This document shows positions 1 to 8,471 of a DNA stretch of 39,032 nucleotides, in pieces (positions within the stretch are counted from its first letter, which is position 1; each line of letters opens with the position of its first letter). The DNA is from an uncultured Bacteroidia bacterium (GTDB lineage Bacteria; Bacteroidota; Bacteroidia; Bacteroidales; Prolixibacteraceae), in NCBI GenBank assembly GCA_903902325.1, contig CAIUUO010000016.1, positions 1 to 39,032 of the forward strand, read 5' to 3'. The position numbers and the translations under genes are program-made. The notes under the pieces are model-generated. The model did no database searches and was not told the origin of the DNA. It saw nothing but the letters and a program-made list of their open reading frames with translations.

Positions 1-30
1 ACATTAAAAATTTAGATTAATGTTGATATT

Positions 31-507
31 ATGGAATTTGAACAACTTAAACTGGTCAATCAGCTCTGCTTCCCTGTTTATGCCGCATCGAGACTGATAA
101 CCAGGGAATATCAGCCCTACCTGGATCAATTGGGCATCACCTATCCCCAATACCTGGTACTCATGGTTTTGTGGGAAACAGACAGTATATCAGTAAACGG
201 AATTGCGCAAAAACTGATACTTAATACCAATACAGTTACGCCCTTGCTGAAGCGGATGGAAGTTCAGGGTATTCTCCTACGTGAGCGTTCTGTAACGGAT
301 GAAAGGAAGGTTATCGTGAAACTCACTGCCAAGGGAAAACTACTCCAAACGGAAGCTGCAACCATCCCCGGAAAACTCGCTTCCGGACTTATTTCTGAAA
401 CCCTGACCATTGCAGAACTTGTCGACTTACGCGACAGACTTCATGAATTGATTGATTCCATATCGGAGAAAAACAAAAATTCACTTTCGGAAATGCAACA
501 AGAATAA
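31..507 (+). CDS. MarR-family regulator, OhrR-like organic-peroxide sensor
   Basis: A 158-residue winged-helix MarR protein. The N-terminal segment NQLCFPVYAASR followed by GITYPQYLVLMVLWE is the pattern of the OhrR branch. Cys13 sits where OhrR proteins carry the reactive peroxide-sensing cysteine. The recognition helix and wing lie at about residues 60-100 (NTVTPLLKRME, then DERKVIVKLT). Known OhrR proteins repress the hydroperoxide reductase gene ohr and release DNA on cysteine oxidation. No ohr-like gene is visible in this window, so its target may lie upstream or elsewhere. Only 30 bases precede the start, so the promoter cannot be judged. The family call is firm; the peroxide-sensing role is inferred from Cys13 and overall resemblance. 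Confidence 0.88.
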   Translation: MEFEQLKLVNQLCFPVYAASRLITREYQPYLDQLGITYPQYLVLMVLWETDSISVNGIAQKLILNTNTVTPLLKRMEVQGILLRERSVTDERKVIVKLTAKGKLLQTEAATIPGKLASGLISETLTIAELVDLRDRLHELIDSISEKNKNSLSEMQQE

Positions 508-575
508 AGCAATCGTTGCCAGTTTTTTCCTGCAATGTCTGATTTTCTATTTTTAATTAATCCTAATAAATTTAG

Positions 576-583
576 TACGTTTG
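576..583 (+). promoter_or_regulatory. Bacteroidota -7 element TACGTTTG for trhO
   Basis: TACGTTTG matches the Bacteroidota -7 consensus TAnnTTTG. No clean TTTG lies 19-21 bases upstream. Transcription would begin near 590. That excludes the TTG at 581 as a start codon and supports the ATG at 626 for the downstream gene. Confidence 0.5.
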
Positions 584-625
584 CCCCGTTTTGTTCTCAT
601 TAGAAAAATCATCAATGATCCAATG

Positions 626-1666
626 ATGCCTCTTCATAACTCCATCGACCGCAAAGTGCTGATTGAAAACCTGATATCAGAAACATTCCTCAGGAAGACC
701 ATCTCCTTTTACCGCTATTTTATCCTGGATAATCCGCAGGAATTCAGGAATCAAATCTACCGCGAATGGAGTGAAATGAATTGTTTTGGTCGGATTTACG
801 TTGCAAGGGAAGGTATCAATGCGCAAATGAGCGTCCCGGAGGAAAAGATGACGGAATTCCTGGAATCCTTGAAGCATCATCAGATCTTCGACCGCATTCC
901 TGTCAAATATGCCATAGAAGACAATGGCAAGTCGTTTTACAAGCTTTCCATCAAGGTGAAGTCGAGGCTTGTGGCAGACGGATTGGATGATGATGCTTTT
1001 GACGTGACAAACGTGGGCAAACATCTGGATGCCAATGAATTTCATGAACTTGTCGGGTCGGGCAAACATGTAGTGGTGGACATGCGAAATCATTACGAAT
1101 CCGAAATAGGGCATTTCAAAGGGGCAATCTGTCCCGAAGCCGATACATTCAGGGAAGAACTTGCCATGGTCACTGAATTACTGAAAGACAAAAAGGATTC
1201 AAAACTATTGCTCTATTGCACGGGAGGAATACGCTGCGAAAAAGCGAGTGCCTATCTCAAACACCATGGATTTCAGGATGTGAATCAGCTTCATGGGGGC
1301 ATAATTGAATACGCAAGAAGCATCAGGCTACTGAATCTGGAGTCTCATTTCACAGGTAAGAATTTTGTGTTTGATGAACGTATGGGCGAATCCGTTGATG
1401 GACAGGTTATTGCAGCATGTCATCAATGTGGTAAACTTTGTGATGTACATTCAAATTGTGCCAATGAGTTGTGTCATTTGCTGTTCATCCAGTGTGAAGA
1501 ATGTGCCGGACGATTTGAAAAATGCTGCTCTGTCGAATGCCGCGAACAAAAGAATGCCTCTGAGGAGGTGAAACTGGTCCTCAGGAAAGAGGCTGATTTT
1601 AAATTTGGCAACAGGAATGTTTACCGCAAAAGCTTCCGGCTCGCAAATGCAGAAAATCAAATGTAA
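626..1666 (+). CDS. trhO: tRNA uridine(34) hydroxylase, rhodanese family
   Basis: TrhO (YceA) performs oxygen-dependent hydroxylation of uridine 34 in tRNA anticodons, giving 5-hydroxyuridine, the precursor of the wobble modifications cmo5U or mo5U. The 346-residue product follows the E. coli protein along its length: an N-terminal acylphosphatase-like domain (KTISFYRYF, REGINAQMSVP), then a rhodanese domain with the loop CTGGIRCEKAS. Its catalytic Cys is residue 198 and a second conserved Cys is residue 204. The tail is cysteine-rich (CHQCGKLC, CHLLFIQCEEC). The reading frame stays open back to a TTG at 581, but the family starts M-P-x-L-H-N, which matches the ATG at 626; an ATG at 623 is the only close rival. 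It faces the patatin gene tail to tail. Confidence 0.95.
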   Translation: MPLHNSIDRKVLIENLISETFLRKTISFYRYFILDNPQEFRNQIYREWSEMNCFGRIYVAREGINAQMSVPEEKMTEFLESLKHHQIFDRIPVKYAIEDNGKSFYKLSIKVKSRLVADGLDDDAFDVTNVGKHLDANEFHELVGSGKHVVVDMRNHYESEIGHFKGAICPEADTFREELAMVTELLKDKKDSKLLLYCTGGIRCEKASAYLKHHGFQDVNQLHGGIIEYARSIRLLNLESHFTGKNFVFDERMGESVDGQVIAACHQCGKLCDVHSNCANELCHLLFIQCEECAGRFEKCCSVECREQKNASEEVKLVLRKEADFKFGNRNVYRKSFRLANAENQM

Positions 1667-1693
1667 AATGTATCCGGATTATTATCTTCAGAT

Positions 1694-2548
1694 TCAGACC
1701 GCTTTCAGAAACTGTGCCAACTCACCGGCCTTTTGACTCATCAGATTATAGCCGTGATGGTATAGTGACATTCGCTTTTCAAGGTCCTTTTCGGTGCGCC
1801 CTATTGAAAACTCAGGCAAGGGGGCGATGATAAATAGTTTTCCATCCCGCTCCATCTCTTCACAGAATTCCAACGCTTTATTGTACTCTTCGTTTCTGTG
1901 AAGCAAGGTCAACAGGAAGTCCGGATATTTCCCAAAAACCATTTTCAAAAGTGCTGCGTTGCGTAATTTTCCTTTCCTGTAGCCTCTTGGACGAGTGAGT
2001 ACGACAACTACTTTCTGATGTAAGCCGAACGCGTATTTTACGGGTATGGAATCAGAAACTCCACCATCAAGAAATAACGATCCCCTAATATCAGCTGGTC
2101 GTGAAAGTAGCGGAATACTAGATGAAGCAATAAGTACCTTATCTATTCCAGTTTCCGAAATTTCACCTTTTGTGAATACAACGCTTTTACCCGTATTCAA
2201 GGATGTGGTCACAACATCAAATTCAGCGGGATTCTTATAGAATGCCTCTTCATCAAAAGGTACAATCCTCATGGGGAGTTCTCCAAAAACAAATTTCATG
2301 TTGAACCAGGACCCAGTGGTCAGGAGATGGCGCAGTCCCATGTAGCGTTTATCGGACGGATATTCAACATTCACCTTCCTGTTTCTGCCTTTCTGTCCTG
2401 AAACAAATGAAGCGCCAACGCAGGCACCTGCAGAGACGCCAATCACCCGGTCAAAGCAGACATCCCTTTCAAGAAGGTATTCCAGCAGGCCGCTGGTAAA
2501 CGCCCCGCGCAGACCTCCACCTTCCAGCACAATGCATGATTTATCCAT
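1694..2548 (-). CDS. patatin-like phospholipase (RssA/YjjU type)
   Basis: A 284-residue cytoplasmic-type patatin serine hydrolase with no signal peptide. It has the glycine-rich oxyanion loop GGGLRGAF (residues 10-17), the nucleophile elbow GVSAGA with Ser39, and the Asp of the catalytic dyad in DGG at Asp161. The C-terminal third, rich in charged residues (EEYNKALEFCEEMERDG), is that seen in YjjU-type proteins. Such enzymes hydrolyse acyl esters; the natural lipid is unknown. It is transcribed alone, convergent with trhO and divergent from the phosphoesterase fusion gene. Confidence 0.88.
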   Translation of the reverse strand: MDKSCIVLEGGGLRGAFTSGLLEYLLERDVCFDRVIGVSAGACVGASFVSGQKGRNRKVNVEYPSDKRYMGLRHLLTTGSWFNMKFVFGELPMRIVPFDEEAFYKNPAEFDVVTTSLNTGKSVVFTKGEISETGIDKVLIASSSIPLLSRPADIRGSLFLDGGVSDSIPVKYAFGLHQKVVVVLTRPRGYRKGKLRNAALLKMVFGKYPDFLLTLLHRNEEYNKALEFCEEMERDGKLFIIAPLPEFSIGRTEKDLEKRMSLYHHGYNLMSQKAGELAQFLKAV

Positions 2549-2576
2549 ATAAATTTCATCTTTAAAAGGGAGTTGC

Positions 2577-2584
2577 CAAATTTA
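2577..2584 (-). promoter_or_regulatory. -7 element TAAATTTG for the patatin gene
   Basis: Read on the reverse strand this is TAAATTTG, a match to TAnnTTTG. It lies about 29 bases before the patatin start codon. A clear -33 TTTG is not seen at the expected spacing. Confidence 0.4.
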
Positions 2585-2658
2585 GGCACTAAGAAATTAA
2601 ATAAACCATTTATTGAACTGATATTTAACATTGAGTTCAAAGTGTTTTCCCTGTCCAC

Positions 2659-2689
2659 TTTGCGGTTAATACGAAAATGTTTAGACTTG
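2659..2689 (+). promoter_or_regulatory. promoter TTTG-N19-TAGACTTG
   Basis: The -33 box TTTG (2659-2662) is followed after exactly 19 bases by TAGACTTG (2682-2689), one mismatch from TAnnTTTG. The predicted start of transcription is near 2696. This supports the ATG at 2723 over the upstream in-frame codon at 2573. Confidence 0.6.
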
Positions 2690-2722
2690 TTAAAGATTTG
2701 CACTACTACTAACAACACATGT

Positions 2723-5434
2723 ATGAAATTGATCTTCAAATTAATACCGTTCTTAATTTTTGCCTTATCAACAGAAATTGTTGTTGCGCAAAAGAAAATT
2801 GAAATACTTTCGGTTCCGGCCGGAAACGAATTCGCTAAAATAAATCCTGAAGGAACGACGATTTTACCTTCAGGTCGATTTTTAACGCCGGCCGGTCAGA
2901 CGATCAGGATCACCAATGATCCCTTCGGAATGACCCTTTCTCCCGATGGAAGGAAGTCTGTAACTCTGCATAATGGGGTGTTCACTATCATTGATCTTAA
3001 GACCTTGAATGCAATCAGGGTGCCCAGTTATGACAAAAAAATTAAATCCCCGCTATCCAATGGTTCATTCCTGGGGATAGCCTTCACAGGTGATTCGAAA
3101 ACGGTTTTTCTGAGCGGAGGAGACAATGGAGCCGTTATCAAATATGACATCCAAAGTTTAACGCGCCTCGATTCAATCTCCTTAAACGGAGTCGTTAGTG
3201 GGACAGTTTATAACGATAGCTTTACTTCAGATCTGGTGCTGAATGAACAGAACAATGAATTGTTGGTTCTGGACAGGGCGAACAACAGACTTGTGCGAAT
3301 TGATTTAACCACCAATAAACTTAAGGCGTCCATCAAAGTTGGCCGCCTGCCCTTTGGTTTATCTGTAAGTCCGGACAAGAAAATAGCTTTCGTTGCCAAT
3401 GTTGGGGTTTATGATTATCCGCTGATTACAGGTGCAACACCGAAAAATTACGACTCGCTCCTAATTTCCCATCATCCTTACGGGGATAACACAAAGGAAT
3501 CTATCAACGGGACTGTAGTCGAAGGTCGAAAGGTTCCCGGGGTTGGCAGCCCGTTGCATCCCGATGCCATGAGTGTCTTCACCATCGATCTGCAGTCCAA
3601 TACGGTTATGGATAAATTCAAGACCGGACATCAGATCGGCCAGATGATCGAAGGAGCCGAGGTAGTTGGCGGTGCAAGCCCAAACTCCATAACAGTCGGG
3701 AAACAGTTTGCCTATGTTACCAATGCCACCAACGACAATATTTCTGTGATCGATTACAAAAATCACAAGCTTCTTGGTGATATTCCAATTCTTGTTGATC
3801 AGCGGATTGACAAATACCGTGGTCTGCTGCCTTTTGGAATTGCATTGAGCAAAGACGAGAAAACACTCTATGTCGCCTTGCTGGGATTCAACGCTGTAGC
3901 AATTATAGACGTAGAGACGAAAACGACCAAGGGTCTAATACCTTCCTGCTGGGGCCCAACGCGTGTACAGTTGTCGAAGGATGACGAGGAAATATACATC
4001 ACCACCTGCAGGGGCTTGGGCGCCGGACCCAATGGAGGAAAAGGGTTTGTTTCTCCTGTTCAGGGATATTATGTGGGCGACATCCAACTGGGTACATTCC
4101 AGAAAGTGGGCAGACCGGATGTCGCACAATTGAAAACGTATACGCAGCAAGCCATTGATAATACCTTCAGAAGCATCCGTGTTACCGATGATGAAAAGAA
4201 CCCTTTGCCAGCTTTGCCCGGCTTAAGGAAGTCGCCCATCAAATACATTGTCTACATTACCAAGGAGAACCGCACGTACGATGAGATATTCGGTCAGATG
4301 AAAAATGCAACGGGAGACAGTACTCTGGCCCGATTTGGTATTGAAAATGAATATACCCTGCCCGATTCACTTCGCGGGAAGTTACCTCATATGCGGGTAA
4401 GCCCAAATCACATCAAGGCAGCAAAGCAATTCTCATTTTCTGACAATTTCTATTGCGATGCGGATGCATCCATTCATGGGCACCATTGGATGATGGGGGT
4501 GATCCCCAACGAGTGGGTAGAAGCAAACTCAAGTGTTTCAAAGACTTCCATGATTTTTTCAAAGGCTCCGGGAAGGCGATTCCCGGCTACGACAGGAAGC
4601 ATGGATCCTGAAGATTATGCCGAGATTGGTGGGTTATGGGAAGCCCTGGACAGGAATAAGGTTTCCTTCTACAATTTCGGGGAGGCAAATGAAACAGGAC
4701 ACGTCCGCGAAGAATGGTACGACACCAATACGGGAGCGGCACACGGTGTGATGGTTCCCATGCAAAAAGCGTTGTTCAGCCGAACCAGCCATGATTATGC
4801 CGGATTCAACACCAATATCCCTGACCAATACCGGATGAACCAGTTTGAAAATGAGTTTACAGACAGGTGGATAAAAGGGAAGGAAAAACTACCTTCCTTA
4901 TTGACGATGCAGGTTCCCAACGATCATGGTGCCCATGTCAGACCCGAGGATGGGTACTTTTATCCGCAATCATACATGGCCGATAATGATTTGGCAGTTG
5001 GGCGAATTTTGCACTTTTTGTCCCGCACCAAATACTGGAAAAATATGCTGGTTATTATTACAGAAGACGATCCGCAGGGAGGTGTGGATCATATCGATGG
5101 TCACCGCTCAGTATTGATGATGGCCGGTCCATATGTGAAAAAGGGATATGTATCCCATACCCACGCCAATTTCGGTTCCATCCTGAAAACAATCTACAAC
5201 ATTTTGAATGTGCCGTATGTCAATCAGTTTGATGTGACCGCCTCCTTGCTTCAGGATTTTTTCACTTCGGTGCCCGATTATACATCATATACCCTTGAAT
5301 TGAATGATCCACGCGTATTTGATGCCGAAAAAGCGATGAAGAAGTACAACAGGACCATCGATTGGCTGAAGATAGAGAAAGGTCCTGAGATGGATAATGA
5401 AGAGGTGGAACGCAAAATAATCTATTCGAAATAA
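2723..5434 (+). CDS. secreted YncE beta-propeller / phosphoesterase fusion
   Basis: A 903-residue secreted protein. The signal peptide is MKLIFKLIPFLIFALS with cleavage near VVAQ. Residues from about 30 to 500 form a YncE/SMP-30-like seven-bladed propeller with repeated motifs such as LSPDGRKSVTL, VSPDKKIAFVAN and LSKDEKTLYVAL. From about residue 520 there is a phosphoesterase domain of the alkaline phosphatase/phospholipase C superfamily (PF04185). It starts at YIVYITKENRTYDEIFG and carries the metal-binding pattern NFYCDADASIHGHHW, later TEDDPQGGVDHIDGHR. Proteins with this two-domain plan are a recognised family; the substrate is unknown, possibly a phosphate ester in the periplasm. The frame stays open to 2573, but the signal peptide and promoter place the start at 2723. 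Confidence 0.9.
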   Translation: MKLIFKLIPFLIFALSTEIVVAQKKIEILSVPAGNEFAKINPEGTTILPSGRFLTPAGQTIRITNDPFGMTLSPDGRKSVTLHNGVFTIIDLKTLNAIRVPSYDKKIKSPLSNGSFLGIAFTGDSKTVFLSGGDNGAVIKYDIQSLTRLDSISLNGVVSGTVYNDSFTSDLVLNEQNNELLVLDRANNRLVRIDLTTNKLKASIKVGRLPFGLSVSPDKKIAFVANVGVYDYPLITGATPKNYDSLLISHHPYGDNTKESINGTVVEGRKVPGVGSPLHPDAMSVFTIDLQSNTVMDKFKTGHQIGQMIEGAEVVGGASPNSITVGKQFAYVTNATNDNISVIDYKNHKLLGDIPILVDQRIDKYRGLLPFGIALSKDEKTLYVALLGFNAVAIIDVETKTTKGLIPSCWGPTRVQLSKDDEEIYITTCRGLGAGPNGGKGFVSPVQGYYVGDIQLGTFQKVGRPDVAQLKTYTQQAIDNTFRSIRVTDDEKNPLPALPGLRKSPIKYIVYITKENRTYDEIFGQMKNATGDSTLARFGIENEYTLPDSLRGKLPHMRVSPNHIKAAKQFSFSDNFYCDADASIHGHHWMMGVIPNEWVEANSSVSKTSMIFSKAPGRRFPATTGSMDPEDYAEIGGLWEALDRNKVSFYNFGEANETGHVREEWYDTNTGAAHGVMVPMQKALFSRTSHDYAGFNTNIPDQYRMNQFENEFTDRWIKGKEKLPSLLTMQVPNDHGAHVRPEDGYFYPQSYMADNDLAVGRILHFLSRTKYWKNMLVIITEDDPQGGVDHIDGHRSVLMMAGPYVKKGYVSHTHANFGSILKTIYNILNVPYVNQFDVTASLLQDFFTSVPDYTSYTLELNDPRVFDAEKAMKKYNRTIDWLKIEKGPEMDNEEVERKIIYSK

Positions 5435-5445
5435 GGTCAAACCGG

Positions 5446-5595
5446 ATGAAAAATATTTTCTTTCTGATGTTGCTTTCCTGTACAAGTACATATGCATCAG
5501 ACCGCGAAAAACAAATCCGGCAGTTCGTGACTGATGAGTTGAAGCATTCTCCGGAAGCCTTGCTGACCAACTTGTGCAATCAATATTTTAATTGA
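5446..5595 (+). pseudogene. short secreted-peptide ORF, probable 5' gene remnant
   Basis: This 49-codon frame begins 11 bases after the phosphoesterase gene. It opens with a convincing lipoprotein-like or Sec signal (MKNIFFLMLLSCTSTYA) and a charged helical stretch (DREKQIRQFVTDELKHS), then stops. Such a leader normally fronts a longer exported protein. A 33-codon open stretch in another frame (about 5642-5740), ending FFIPLFPLILSK, might be a decayed 3' piece, but that is speculative. It could instead be a genuine small exported peptide. No family is recognised. Confidence 0.4.
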
Positions 5596-6025
5596 TTATC
5601 AATTACTTAATATTCGCAAATTAATGCTTAAGGATCCATAGGATTTCTGCTTTCCCTCCTTGTTCTACAAGCCCGGAAACCTGAGTCATGAAGATTCAGG
5701 CAAATTCTTTATCCCCTTGTTTCCATTGATCCTTTCAAAATAAATTAGGTTAAAACCGTAAAAATGATGCACATTGGATTCCAAATTCACAATTAAATTG
5801 AGACCTAAATTCAGATTCCTTTGGGAATTTGATGCTGCCAGAATCGTTTGAGTTTATTAAATCTCAGTATATCAATTTTATATGCTAAATTAAATTTGCA
5901 TTTTGGGCAAAATCACAGCATCCGATTCCATTCTCCAAATTAACCGAACTTAGACGGTATTATCACTAAAAATTTGTAATATTGTATGACAAGCATGATA
6001 CTTCTGTTTTAATTAACAATGAGAA
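5596..6025. other. intergenic region, 430 bases
   Basis: AT-rich spacer between the remnant and the two-component pair. It holds the possible decayed coding stretch near 5642-5740 described under the remnant, and short A/T runs. No clear TAnnTTTG promoter, terminator hairpin or RNA gene is visible. Confidence 0.4.
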
Positions 6026-7147
6026 ATGGTGAAAGAGCTGCCTAATATCCTACTGGTTGATGATGTACCCGCCAATCTGATGTATTTGAAGATCATTCTG
6101 GCAGGGGTAGAGGCCAATCTTATTGAAGCGGAATCAGGTTTTGAAGCGCTCAGAAAAATTGAAGGAATTCCGCTTGCACTTGCAATCCTGGATGTGCAGA
6201 TGGCTGGCATGAACGGCTATGAACTTGCCATCGAAATCAACGACAAAAGGAAAACGGACAGCGTCCCGATTATTTTCCTGACTGCTGCCTTCCCCGACAT
6301 TGACCATATTCTTGCCGGATACGAGGCAGGCGCTGTGGATTATATGATTAAGCCCCTGAACAAGAAAATATTAATCAGCAAAGTCATTACTTTATTGCTA
6401 TTTTTCAATCAGAAACAGCGTGTTGTTAAAAGTTATGAAGAGCTGAAACGTTCTGAACTTATAATTCAGCAAGGAAAGGAAAAGATGCAACTTTTAAACC
6501 GGCACATTATCAATGCCCGAGAAGATGAACGCTCCGCCATATCATTGATGATCCATGACGAACTTGGTCAGTCGTTGACCGCGCTTAAAATAGATCTAAG
6601 CTGGATGCGTGAACACAGAAAGAGTGAAAAGGCCGCAAATAAACTGGAAATGATGTTGGCCAACACAAATGATATCATACGGAAAGTACAACGAATTTCC
6701 TCAGAACTACATCCCAAGATACTGACGGAACTAGGATTGGCTGATGCCATCGAATGGTATTGCGGGGAGCAGCACGATCGGACTGGACTTATTTTCGAAC
6801 TTTCACTGGAGGATGTGGTCAGCAAAGATTTCACAAAAGATCTTGCCCTCTACAGGATTCTTCAGGAAGCAGTAACCAATGTGATCCGGCATGCCGGTGC
6901 GACTAAAGTAATTATTTCCATCAAGTATGAAAAGAGCGGTATCCGTATGATGATTGCCGACGATGGAGTCGGAATAAATCCGGATATGCTTGACAGTTCA
7001 ATTTCAATGGGACTTTTGGGTATGAGGGAAAGGGCGGCACAATGCTCCGGAACTTTGGAACTGTCTTTAAATGAACCATCCGGAACCAGGGTTACAGTAT
7101 TTCTACCAACTTCAAATATCAATCCAAATGAAGATATTAATAGCTGA
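6026..7147 (+). CDS. response regulator-histidine kinase hybrid (NarX/DesK-type kinase)
   Basis: A 373-residue soluble protein. An N-terminal receiver domain (residues 5-125) has the acidic pair Asp12-Asp13, phosphoacceptor Asp56 in LDVQMAGMNGYE, Thr86 and Lys109. A short coiled coil leads to a HisKA_3 dimerisation domain with phosphorylated His177 in SLMIHDELGQSLTALKIDL. A HATPase_c domain follows, with the N box LQEAVTNVIRHA and G box DDGVGI. There is no transmembrane segment or sensory domain, so input probably arrives by phosphotransfer to the receiver. It overlaps the next gene by 20 bases, so the pair is translationally coupled and the neighbour is the likely output partner. Confidence 0.92.
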   Translation: MVKELPNILLVDDVPANLMYLKIILAGVEANLIEAESGFEALRKIEGIPLALAILDVQMAGMNGYELAIEINDKRKTDSVPIIFLTAAFPDIDHILAGYEAGAVDYMIKPLNKKILISKVITLLLFFNQKQRVVKSYEELKRSELIIQQGKEKMQLLNRHIINAREDERSAISLMIHDELGQSLTALKIDLSWMREHRKSEKAANKLEMMLANTNDIIRKVQRISSELHPKILTELGLADAIEWYCGEQHDRTGLIFELSLEDVVSKDFTKDLALYRILQEAVTNVIRHAGATKVIISIKYEKSGIRMMIADDGVGINPDMLDSSISMGLLGMRERAAQCSGTLELSLNEPSGTRVTVFLPTSNINPNEDINS

Positions 7148-7757
7148 CGACCATGCTATCGTCCGTGAAGGAGTCAAACTGATTGTTAAAACGTTGCCTG
7201 AAGTTAGGCAAATTGATGAAGCAGCCGACGGGAAAGAGGCACTTTCCATGATGCTTAAAACGAATTACGACCTGGCCATCCTGGATATCTCCATGCCTGA
7301 AATGACGGGGCTGGATTTGCTGCAGCAATTAAAATTCCATGACATCGAAACAAGAATTCTAATGCTCAGTTTTCATCCTCAGGAACAATATGCGGTACGT
7401 GCCTTCAAATTAGGGGCTTCCGGATACCTATCCAAAGACAGTGCTTTCGACGAAATGGCCATGGCTATCCGTAAGATCGCAGCCGGCGGGAAATATGTAT
7501 CTGCTGTCTTTGCGGAGAAGCTGCTTTTCAATGAAGTAAGCAGCACCAACCAACAACTTCATGAAGCTCTTTCTAACAGGGAGTTTCAGGTAATGATCAT
7601 GTTATCAAGGGGGAAATCGGTCTCAGAAATTGCCTCAGAAATTTTTATTTCAGATAAAACGGTAGCTACGTATCGTACCCGGATCATGGAGAAGATGCAG
7701 ATGAAGAAAAATGCCGAATTGACTATTTACGCCATAAGGAATAAATTGATTGAGTAA
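7128..7757 (+). CDS. NarL/LuxR-family response regulator
   Basis: A 209-residue regulator. The receiver domain begins MKILIADDHAIVREG with phosphoacceptor Asp53 (LDISMPEMTG). The C-terminal LuxR-type helix-turn-helix has the hallmark LSNREFQVMIMLSRGKSVSE followed by IFISDKTVATYRTRIMEKM. An in-frame ATG at 7071 lies inside the kinase gene; the ATG at 7128 is preferred because it starts directly at the receiver beta strand. It is the presumed DNA-binding partner of the overlapping hybrid kinase. Targets are unknown. Confidence 0.93.
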   Translation: MKILIADDHAIVREGVKLIVKTLPEVRQIDEAADGKEALSMMLKTNYDLAILDISMPEMTGLDLLQQLKFHDIETRILMLSFHPQEQYAVRAFKLGASGYLSKDSAFDEMAMAIRKIAAGGKYVSAVFAEKLLFNEVSSTNQQLHEALSNREFQVMIMLSRGKSVSEIASEIFISDKTVATYRTRIMEKMQMKKNAELTIYAIRNKLIE

Positions 7758-7774
7758 CAGGGAAGTGCAGACAG

Positions 7775-7814
7775 AAAAAACAGGGATTAGCTTTTGCTAA
7801 TCCCTGTTTTTTTT
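7775..7814 (+). terminator. intrinsic terminator after the two-component pair
   Basis: An 11-base perfect stem (CAGGGATTAGC, 7781-7791, with GCTAATCCCTG, 7796-7806) closes a TTTT loop and runs into eight T residues. A run of A precedes it, so it can also work on the reverse strand. Confidence 0.93.
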
Positions 7815-7908
7815 AGGACAACCCTGTAGATCATTTACCTACATAACAATCAGTCTTTACGGAGAGAATTACTCCATTTCCCCTATAATTCAAAGATTGC
7901 AGCCAATC

Positions 7909-7916
7909 TATTTTTG
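7909..7916 (+). promoter_or_regulatory. -7 element TATTTTTG before the DUF4402 gene
   Basis: TATTTTTG matches TAnnTTTG and lies 23 bases before the start codon. No good -33 box is visible at the expected distance. Confidence 0.4.
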
Positions 7917-7939
7917 CTTCTAGAAACCTTCTCCAAAAA

Positions 7940-8452
7940 ATGGAAAGTATGAAAGCAAAAATATCCTTTGGAATCTTCCTGATCTTTTTCACCTACTCCC
8001 TTCCTGTGTTGTCCCAAGCGACTGCATACGCCAATATCTACGCAGAGGTAGTCGCTCCCGTTGGGATCAATAATACCAGCGCTCTGCACTCCGGGGAAAT
8101 AGTGGTTTCAAAAACGCCTAAGACCATTGGCACTTTGGATGAAACTTCCAAATCTGTTCGTGATGCAAAAATTGGACAAAACGGGTCAGTTACGCTAATC
8201 TCTTTCAGTATAACGGATGCCCAACATTCGACTTTCGACATAACACTCCCAACTACAATGATAGGCATTGGAGACAATCATTCCAATGTCCTTACAGTCA
8301 GCAATTTTACAAGCAATCAGGCCTTGGCATCCGTATCACAAGGGAATAAAAGGACGATTACTGTTGGTGCAGATTTCAATTTCCACGACCATCCTGCCAA
8401 CCGCAACTTTCAATCGCAAAATCAAATCCCAGTAACCATTAATTACAATTGA
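7940..8452 (+). CDS. exported DUF4402 protein, copy 1
   Basis: A 170-residue exported protein: signal peptide (KISFGIFLIFFTYSLPVLSQ), then a DUF4402 beta-sandwich domain opening TAYANIYAEVVAPVGI and closing PVTINYN. DUF4402 proteins are small secreted or surface proteins of unknown function, often with a pilin-like look. A second ATG three codons in (7949) is an equally good start, matching the paralogue at 11340. The two paralogues share the opening 16 residues of the domain and flank the M6 protease gene, which starts 19 bases downstream. The gene stands directly after a strong terminator, so it begins a new transcription unit. Confidence 0.85.
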   Translation: MESMKAKISFGIFLIFFTYSLPVLSQATAYANIYAEVVAPVGINNTSALHSGEIVVSKTPKTIGTLDETSKSVRDAKIGQNGSVTLISFSITDAQHSTFDITLPTTMIGIGDNHSNVLTVSNFTSNQALASVSQGNKRTITVGADFNFHDHPANRNFQSQNQIPVTINYN

Positions 8453-8471
8453 TATTCCCCCAAACACTGCC

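Noticed and set aside
581-625. TTG-initiated extension of trhO
   Set aside because: It overlaps a -7 promoter element and adds residues not found in the family, whose start matches the ATG at 626.
2573-2722. 50-residue extension of the YncE/phosphoesterase protein
   Set aside because: It would place 50 residues before a clear signal peptide, and the predicted promoter lies inside it.
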